From contig NZ_JAUSYN010000002.1 in the NCBI RefSeq assembly GCF_030816915.1, positions 1,873,501-1,937,500 on the forward strand: a stretch of 64,000 nt of DNA, written 5' to 3'. Below are positions 58,685-64,000 of this stretch, piece after piece. The position numbers and the translations under genes are program-made. Each line of letters starts with the position of its first letter. Position 1 is the stretch's first letter. The notes under the pieces were generated by a model, which ran no database searches, was not told the DNA's origin, and saw only the letters and a program-made list of their open reading frames with translations. This DNA is from Streptomyces sp. B3I8 (GTDB lineage Bacteria; Actinomycetota; Actinomycetes; Streptomycetales; Streptomycetaceae).

Positions 58685-60592
58685 TCACGGCACAGACACT
58701 GCTTCGCAGGAGTGGGCCCGTTGTCCATGGTGCGCGTCGACGTCACGGACGGAGTCGATCAGTACGGCCAGGGCTCCCAGATCGGGTTGCCGCATGGCAC
58801 GAGCGGCGCGGAGTGTGACGCCGAACTCCCCCTGGACGGCGGCGAGCAGCCGCGCGAAAGCCAGGGACGTACCACCTCTGTCCGCGAAGCTGTCACTCAG
58901 TTCCAGGACAGGCACATCCAGCAGGCGCCGACATATATCGAGCAGACGTCCGGCGGTGTCTCCAAGGCCGTCGGCGGCGGACTGCACGTCTGCCACCGCC
59001 CGTGTGTGGGACGCGGCCAGAGCCGCTCGGTCGACCTTGCCGTTGGCGTTGAGAGGGAAGGCGTCGACGAAGTGCACGTGGGAGGGGACAGCCTGCTCGA
59101 CGAGGTGCCGGCGCGCGGTGCGCAGAAGGGTGCCGGCGTCGCGCGGCACCCCGTCCGCCATCCGCACGAATGCCGCGAGGAACTGGGCGCCGCCGGCCCC
59201 GCTCACGGGAATCACTACAGCGTTACGGACCCCGGCATGGCGCTCCAGCGCTGTCTCGACCTCGACCGGTTCGACGCGCACGCCGCTGATCTTGACCTGG
59301 TCGTCCATGCGCCCGAGGAAGAGGAGTTCTCCGTCGATGTCCATACATGCGCGGTCGCCGGTGCGGTACAGGCGGATCGGTCCGGTGTGCGCGGTGGGTG
59401 CGGCGGTGAAGAAGCGCTCGGCTGTCCGGTCGGGGTCCGTGTAGCCGATGGCCAGGCAGGATCCCCCGATCAGCACCTCGCCCGCCTCGCCCACCGGGAC
59501 GGGCCGCCCTCCGGGATCCGCGATGAGCACCATGGCGCCGTCACGCGGCGTACCGATGGGTATCACCGCGTCGCGCGGTGCGCCCGGCCTCAGGTGGTGC
59601 GCCGTGGTCACGACGGTGGCCTCGGCCGGTCCGTAGATGTTGTGGACCTGCACGGCAACGCCTGCCGGTGGCCTGGTCCGCATGCGGTCGCCGCCGATGG
59701 TGAGGTGCCGCAGTGCCAGGTCCGCGGGCCAGGAGGCAGCGCAGACAAGTTCGGACAGCGGCGTGGGCAGGAAGGAGCTGGTGATGCTCGCGGTCTGCCA
59801 CCACTCGAGGAGTTCGGCCGCTGACTGGCGAGCACCGGCGGGTGCGACGCACAGAGTCGCACCGGAGCACAGGGACGCCCACATTTCCGCCTGGTGAACA
59901 TCGAAGGTGGTGCCGAGCAGCAGACTGACCCGGTCGCCGGGGGCGAGTTCATGCATGTGGCAGTACCAGCGGACGAGTTCGGCCAGCGCGGGTCCCGCGA
60001 GCAGGACCACTTTGGGCCTGCCGGTCGTGCCGGAGGTGGTCACCGCGGAGAATGGCTCGGGGCTGCCCGGTCCCGCACTTGTGGGTCGTGGTGCGGGCTC
60101 GGGGCGGACGATCGGGGTCAAAGCCGTTTCGGCGCGCCCGAGGCCTGCGGGAACTCCCACGCTCCAGCCGGGCAAGGGGGAGACGAGGGTGTCGGCGAGG
60201 AGACAGTTCACACCGTTGGCGTCGACGAGTTCGGCAAGCCGCCCAGCTGCTGGGTTCGGTCCCAACGGCCAGTAGACGGCACCGAGCCGAGCGAGCGCCA
60301 CGGCCGCGGCGATCAGGCCGGGAGACCGGTCCAGGCACAGACCGACCAGGTCCGCGCGCCCTACCTTGCCCGCCAGGGCCTCGGCGACGCGCTTCGCTGC
60401 GGTGTCGATGTCGGCGTAGCTCCACGCCTCGTCGCCGGCCAGGACAGCCACGGCCTCCGGCTGCCGTTCCACCCAGGCCTCGAACCACGCGAGCAGCGTG
60501 TCGCCCGGCGCGGGTGCCGCTCCTGACCGTCCTCCCCAAAGGATGCTCAGTTCCGGATGCCGGCCCGGAGAGATCGTATCCGCAGTGTTCAT
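58685..60592 (-). CDS. NRPS adenylation domain with carrier protein (A-PCP)
   Basis: 635 aa from ATG 60592 (AGGAAACATGAC upstream). Adenylation core motifs: A3 TTSGTTGRPKVV, A5 NIYGPAEAT, A7 YRTGDRA, A8 GRMDDQVKISGVRVEPVEVE, A10 NANGKVDR. The PCP domain (about 545-620) has FADRGGTSLAFARL with the phosphopantetheine Ser. No condensation or thioesterase part is attached; these are separate genes next door. The binding-pocket Asp that grips the amino group is present in FDVHQAEM. By-eye pocket residues are D-V-A-F-T-G-I-V-V, which I cannot translate safely into a substrate. Confidence 0.93.
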   Translation of the reverse strand: MNTADTISPGRHPELSILWGGRSGAAPAPGDTLLAWFEAWVERQPEAVAVLAGDEAWSYADIDTAAKRVAEALAGKVGRADLVGLCLDRSPGLIAAAVALARLGAVYWPLGPNPAAGRLAELVDANGVNCLLADTLVSPLPGWSVGVPAGLGRAETALTPIVRPEPAPRPTSAGPGSPEPFSAVTTSGTTGRPKVVLLAGPALAELVRWYCHMHELAPGDRVSLLLGTTFDVHQAEMWASLCSGATLCVAPAGARQSAAELLEWWQTASITSSFLPTPLSELVCAASWPADLALRHLTIGGDRMRTRPPAGVAVQVHNIYGPAEATVVTTAHHLRPGAPRDAVIPIGTPRDGAMVLIADPGGRPVPVGEAGEVLIGGSCLAIGYTDPDRTAERFFTAAPTAHTGPIRLYRTGDRACMDIDGELLFLGRMDDQVKISGVRVEPVEVETALERHAGVRNAVVIPVSGAGGAQFLAAFVRMADGVPRDAGTLLRTARRHLVEQAVPSHVHFVDAFPLNANGKVDRAALAASHTRAVADVQSAADGLGDTAGRLLDICRRLLDVPVLELSDSFADRGGTSLAFARLLAAVQGEFGVTLRAARAMRQPDLGALAVLIDSVRDVDAHHGQRAHSCEAVSVP

Positions 60593-60624
60593 GTCATGTT
60601 TCCTAAGAATCGGTCGCACAGGGG

Positions 60625-61992
60625 TCAGCGGTGGACGGACGTCACATGGGGGGCGATGGCGGACAAGGGGGTCCCGGGCGCGCGTGCGTAGTCACGCAGG
60701 AGGTCGGTGTACTGGGACTGCAGGACCCTCACAGCCGCCTCGTCGAAGAGGTCCGTGGCGTAGTCCCAGATGAGCGTCATGCCGGCCGGCCCGGTGCGCG
60801 GATTGACGGTCCGCCGGGAGTCGGGCAGCACCACGACGTCGAGATCGAAACGCGACGTGCCACCGTTCAGGGCCTCTTCGAAGGAGACGTGAACATCGAG
60901 CCCCTCGATGACGGGCAACGGGGCGTCGTGGGCGCTGAACATCACCTGGAACAGCGGGGTGTCTACTCCGGTTCGTGAATGCACACCGAGTTCCCTGGCC
61001 AGCTCCTGTACAGGAAGATGCTGGTGGGGCAGCGCCTGCATCAGCATGTCCACGGCGTCGTCAACCGCCTCCCCGGCAGGCCTACCAGGGCGAAGGCGCA
61101 CACGCAGCGGCACCGTGTTGACGAACATGCCGATGCTGTGCCTGTAGGCGGTGGGACGGTTGCCCACCGCGCTTCCGATCACCATGTCGTCGCGTCCCGT
61201 GTGGCGCCTGAGCAGCTCCGCGTACAGGGTGAGCAGCACGACATAGGGGGTGTGGCCGTCGCGGCGTGCGCGAGCCCGGAGATCCTCAGCGAGCTCGGGG
61301 TCCAGGACGTGCCGGGTTTGGGCGCCGTCCGGGCTCTCGCGGCGGCGCTCCGCGGGAGCGCGGCCGGGGAAGGCCAGGCCGAATTCGGCGCCTTCAAGAA
61401 GCGTACGCCAATGGCGCAGCGCGCTCTCGTGCGATGCGTACCCGTCCGGTTCGGCGGCGAACCCGCGAGCGTGATCGGCGAAGGAACGTGGTGTCGGCAG
61501 GTTCGCGGCGGCGCCCCCGGTCAAGCCCCGGTACAGGGTGAACAGATCACGCAGGAAGACACTGAACGACCAGCCGTCGTGGATGAGGTGATGTTCGGTG
61601 TGCACGAGCCGGTGGTGCTTGTCGCCGAGGGACACCAGGCACCATCGCGCCAGGGGTGCCTCTGTGAGGTCGAACGGATCGTTGTGCTGGGCGAGGACGA
61701 TCTCGTGGCAGGCGGCATCCGGATCGTCCCGGGACGACAGGTCCGCGGTCCTGTACCGCGGCGTGGTGGTGGAGTTGACGCGTTGCCGTGGCGGGAGGCC
61801 ACCGGGCACGAGTTCCAGCCGCAGACCCTCGTGCCGTTGAAGGACACCGGCAAGGCTGTCTCGCAGTGCCTGCTCGTCGAGCGGGCCGCGCAGATCGAGG
61901 ACAGCACTGAAATTGTAGGCGTGACTGCGGGGAAAAAGTTCCTCGTGCAGCCAGATGATCTGCTGGGACCGGGTGAGGTCGAACGGTGTCAC
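60625..61992 (-). CDS. Stand-alone NRPS condensation domain
   Basis: 455 aa from GTG 61992; the frame extends to 62094, but CAGGAGA before 61992 and the four-base overlap (GTGA) with the upstream gene decide the start. Condensation motifs: C1 LTRSQQIIWLHEELFP, C3 HHLIHDGWS (active His intact), C5 IGSAVGNRPTAYRHSIGMFV and C6/C7 around PVQELARELGVHSRTG. The complete, free-standing C domain should join the aminoacyl-PCP to an acyl donor or free acceptor. Confidence 0.93.
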   Translation of the reverse strand: MTPFDLTRSQQIIWLHEELFPRSHAYNFSAVLDLRGPLDEQALRDSLAGVLQRHEGLRLELVPGGLPPRQRVNSTTTPRYRTADLSSRDDPDAACHEIVLAQHNDPFDLTEAPLARWCLVSLGDKHHRLVHTEHHLIHDGWSFSVFLRDLFTLYRGLTGGAAANLPTPRSFADHARGFAAEPDGYASHESALRHWRTLLEGAEFGLAFPGRAPAERRRESPDGAQTRHVLDPELAEDLRARARRDGHTPYVVLLTLYAELLRRHTGRDDMVIGSAVGNRPTAYRHSIGMFVNTVPLRVRLRPGRPAGEAVDDAVDMLMQALPHQHLPVQELARELGVHSRTGVDTPLFQVMFSAHDAPLPVIEGLDVHVSFEEALNGGTSRFDLDVVVLPDSRRTVNPRTGPAGMTLIWDYATDLFDEAAVRVLQSQYTDLLRDYARAPGTPLSAIAPHVTSVHR

Positions 61993-63833
61993 GACTGTGT
62001 TGTCTCCTGAGTCGGCGATGCCAGTGACTGGGCGGAGGGCGGGTCGGTGAGGGTGTTCGGAGCCGGGAGGCCGAAGCCTTCGCCGTCCATCCACGCCGCG
62101 CTGAGGCGAGCGTGATCCGCCGGCTGCGGCCGTGTCAGACGGCGCATCGCGTCGTCGATCCGGTGGCCGGCCTCCTCGCAGAAGACATCGGCGAGGGTCT
62201 GGGCCGTCGAGTCCCCCTCGGTCGTCATCCGAGCGGCCCGGGCCAGGACTACCGCCATGGTGAACAGTTCACTCGACACGCGCGACAGTTGGATCAGGGT
62301 CCGCTGCCGCGCATGGAGATCGGCGGGGTCCGGATGTCGGGCCGTCAGAGCACGGCACACGGACGCGAAGACGGCGCTCTGGCGAGTGGCGTACTGCAGA
62401 TGTCCGCGGTTACGTGCCGTCAGGCGCGCCATGGCCGCGCCAGTGGCCGTGCAGGCCCGCCTGCGCGACTGTACCGGCTGTGACGTGCGCGAAGAGAGAG
62501 CGGAGAGGGCGTCACGCGCGGCCCGGTAGTCGACCAGGAAGTCGACGCCACCCGCGATGCGCAGTGCGCGCGCATCACGGAAGAAGCGCTCAACGGGCAG
62601 TGGCGGGACTCCGCGACGCAACTTGCTCGGGGCGGTCTCCAGACCTTCCGTCGCGGTGACGGACAGCGTCCGGTCGATAATGCGCCAACAGGCCAGCGAT
62701 GTGATGTTCTTCGCGGCTGTGATGTCGTCCACGACGTTGAGGCCCGGACGTCGCTCCTCAGCCAGCAGGCACCACTCGACCACGCCTTCCATGGCGAACA
62801 CGTCGGCGAGTGAGACCGCGAGCAGTCGCTGGATCTCGTCGTGCTCCCCCAGTGGGAGTCCGTCGACGCTTCGCCGCCGGGCGAAGTCACGCATCCACTG
62901 CGTTCCCAGGCGCCCGACGGCCAGTGAGGGAGCGGCGATGGGGTAGAGGCGTCCTCTCGCCGCGGTCTCCCGGAGGGCTCGTCCCGACGGCCCGACCCGC
63001 CTTCCTGGACGGTCCGGACAAGGGCCGGCCAGCATCCGTCCGCGGGGAACGAACACCTCGTCGAGATGAATCACAGCGTTGTCAGCGCCCCGCAACCCCA
63101 TGTACTGGTGGCGGGAGGTGAGGGAGAACCCGGGGCTGGAGGGATCCACCAGGAACAGCGCCGGTTCGCAGGTGTTCTCGCCGCGGACCGTCGCCGAGAC
63201 GAGCAGCAGACCCGCCTCCGCCGCGTTGTGCACGAAGATCTTCTCGCCGCTGAGAATGTAGCCCTCCGGTACGGGAGTCGCCGTGGTGGCGCGCGCCGTA
63301 TTGGCAGCGCCGGACTGTTCCGTGTCGGCGTCGCCGAACAGTGCTCCCTCGGCGCAGGCTCGCAGAATGTCCGCCGACGTCTCGCCCTCGTTCAACAGCG
63401 GGAGATAGGCGGCGGCTCCGAAGCCGGTGTGGAGTGCCAGAGTGAAGGCCGCCGCCATCGAATGTTCGGCCGCCGTGCGCACAAGCCGGAAGGCGTTGAG
63501 GGCCGACAGCCCGAGGCCGCCCTGCTCCAAGGGTTGCCGCATGGACAGATAGCCGCGCGTGGCGTACTCCCGCACCAACCCGTCCGGCAGCTTGCCTGCC
63601 GTGTCGACGAGTGTGGGATCAACTGCCTCCTGCAGGAAGTCGGCCAACTCCGCGGTTGCTCGGTCTCCATACTCGCGGTCCCCCCTCTCCTGTTGTGGGA
63701 AGGGAAAAAGGAGGTCCCAGGCGAACGTTCCGCGGTAGAGCCGGGTCAAAAAGCCGTCCGGAGCCCGCCCTCCGGCGGCGTCCGGACGGGAAGGAGAGCG
63801 CGATGGGTCTTGTATCCGTCCCCTGTGCTTCAT
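61989..63833 (-). CDS. Acyl-CoA dehydrogenase-family enzyme, enlarged
   Basis: 614 aa, longer than the about 380-400 aa of ordinary members. The N-terminal domain has LVREYATRGYLSMRQPLEQG and GGLGLSALNAFRLV. The middle beta domain reads GYILSGEKIFVHNA and GLRGADNAVIHLDEVFVPRG, typical of ACADs. The C-terminal half is extended, as in some fatty-acyl ACADs of lipopeptide clusters. Likely introduces a double bond in an acyl chain attached to CoA or a carrier. Coupled at both ends: ATGA overlap with the thioesterase stop and GTGA overlap with the C domain gene. Confidence 0.85.
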   Translation of the reverse strand: MKHRGRIQDPSRSPSRPDAAGGRAPDGFLTRLYRGTFAWDLLFPFPQQERGDREYGDRATAELADFLQEAVDPTLVDTAGKLPDGLVREYATRGYLSMRQPLEQGGLGLSALNAFRLVRTAAEHSMAAAFTLALHTGFGAAAYLPLLNEGETSADILRACAEGALFGDADTEQSGAANTARATTATPVPEGYILSGEKIFVHNAAEAGLLLVSATVRGENTCEPALFLVDPSSPGFSLTSRHQYMGLRGADNAVIHLDEVFVPRGRMLAGPCPDRPGRRVGPSGRALRETAARGRLYPIAAPSLAVGRLGTQWMRDFARRRSVDGLPLGEHDEIQRLLAVSLADVFAMEGVVEWCLLAEERRPGLNVVDDITAAKNITSLACWRIIDRTLSVTATEGLETAPSKLRRGVPPLPVERFFRDARALRIAGGVDFLVDYRAARDALSALSSRTSQPVQSRRRACTATGAAMARLTARNRGHLQYATRQSAVFASVCRALTARHPDPADLHARQRTLIQLSRVSSELFTMAVVLARAARMTTEGDSTAQTLADVFCEEAGHRIDDAMRRLTRPQPADHARLSAAWMDGEGFGLPAPNTLTDPPSAQSLASPTQETTQS

Positions 63834-64000
63834 CCGGCACGTCCTGTGATCCGCTGCCGTTCAGGTGTCCCCGTGGTCTCGGTCAGGCGCGCGCGCAGAT
63901 GGGCGAGCAGTGCGGAGCGTTGCTCGCGCAGGTAGAAGTGTCCGCCGGGCAACGGATGCAGATCGACGGGAACACGGGAGTGCGTGGACCAAGCCGTCAT
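63830..64000 (-). CDS. Type II thioesterase, C-terminal part
   Basis: Runs off the right edge. 56 residues are visible, with VDLHPLPGGHFYLREQRSAL: the GGHFY block contains the catalytic His of type II (GrsT-like) thioesterases and normally stands 40 residues from the end. The Ser and Asp are outside the window. These enzymes remove misprimed groups from carrier proteins. First known gene of the coupled operon. Confidence 0.85.
   Translation of the reverse strand: MTAWSTHSRVPVDLHPLPGGHFYLREQRSALLAHLRARLTETTGTPERQRITGRAG

Noticed and set aside
58685..60592. Substrate prediction for the adenylation domain
   Set aside because: A by-eye pocket (D-V-A-F-T-G-I-V-V) does not match a code I am sure of; a profile-based predictor is needed.
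61989..63833. Assignment of the acyl-CoA dehydrogenase as a prolyl-PCP oxidase (pyrrole pathway)
   Set aside because: At 614 aa it is far longer than RedW/PltE-type oxidases, and the A-PCP gene is not shown to use proline.

Overview
The window looks like Streptomyces chromosome. Base composition is very GC-rich with strong third-position GC bias, start codons are often GTG, and the content is typical of the genus: WhiJ/BldB-type HTH-DUF397 pairs, orphan anti-sigma ATPases, a PASTA-less Ser/Thr kinase, SHOCT membrane proteins, a SAM-IV-type riboswitch, sulfur leader peptides, and rare TTA (bldA-type) codons restricted to regulators. No tRNA, rRNA or CRISPR array was seen.

Layout. 0-3.8 kb: end of a DoxX-like gene, then an AbaA/WhiJ/BldB-like cluster (ATPase, HTH-DUF5753, DUF397), a PF04672 methyltransferase and a MazG-like protein. 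3.9-8.2 kb: a transmembrane Ser/Thr kinase with eight perfect or near-perfect 14-residue repeats, followed by an FHA-flavoprotein fusion. 8.4-13.1 kb: cupin, DUF1918, a pobA-like monooxygenase with an AraC regulator, and a phospholipase-D/cardiolipin-synthase-like enzyme. 13.2-17.8 kb: a second HTH/DUF397 cluster, unknown proteins and a frameshifted anti-sigma ATPase.

17.9-21.5 kb and 46.4-49.2 kb are two copies of one locus. Each has the same GTTGAC-N3-GTCAAC palindrome, a decayed SF1 (UvrD-like) helicase, and a convergent N6-adenine methylase that ends in a half HsdS-like region. The first copy also has a divergent membrane protein of unknown function; a fragment of that gene's 3' end lies at 34.1 kb. 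This is the best candidate in the window for an undescribed DNA-modification or defence system.

21.6-34.0 kb holds two diverged copies of a membrane/stress module (DUF7144-like, SHOCT, 177-aa membrane protein, MalT-like LuxR regulator, class II glutamine amidotransferase). They have decayed reciprocally: one copy keeps LuxR and has lost the amidotransferase, and the other is the reverse. A shared palindrome, TCACCC-N5-GGGTGA, lies 78-102 nt upstream of several transcription units here.

35.5-46.3 kb is more conventional: efeO-efeB without efeU, a secreted phosphoesterase, and an ABC amino-acid importer operon with a GNAT enzyme. The importer's 5' leader carries both a SAM-IV-type riboswitch and a Cys-containing leader peptide. 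A second leader peptide on the opposite strand precedes a fossil flavin-monooxygenase start and a DUF1684 gene.

49.4-64.0 kb: a two-domain glycosyltransferase/polysialyltransferase-like protein, an IS5-family insertion in an already broken HTH gene, a YbaB-like protein, an anchored ricin-type lectin, a regulator pair with TTA codons (AraC and ECF sigma), and a translationally coupled small NRPS operon (thioesterase, acyl-CoA dehydrogenase, condensation domain, adenylation-PCP, ATP-grasp) that runs off the right edge.
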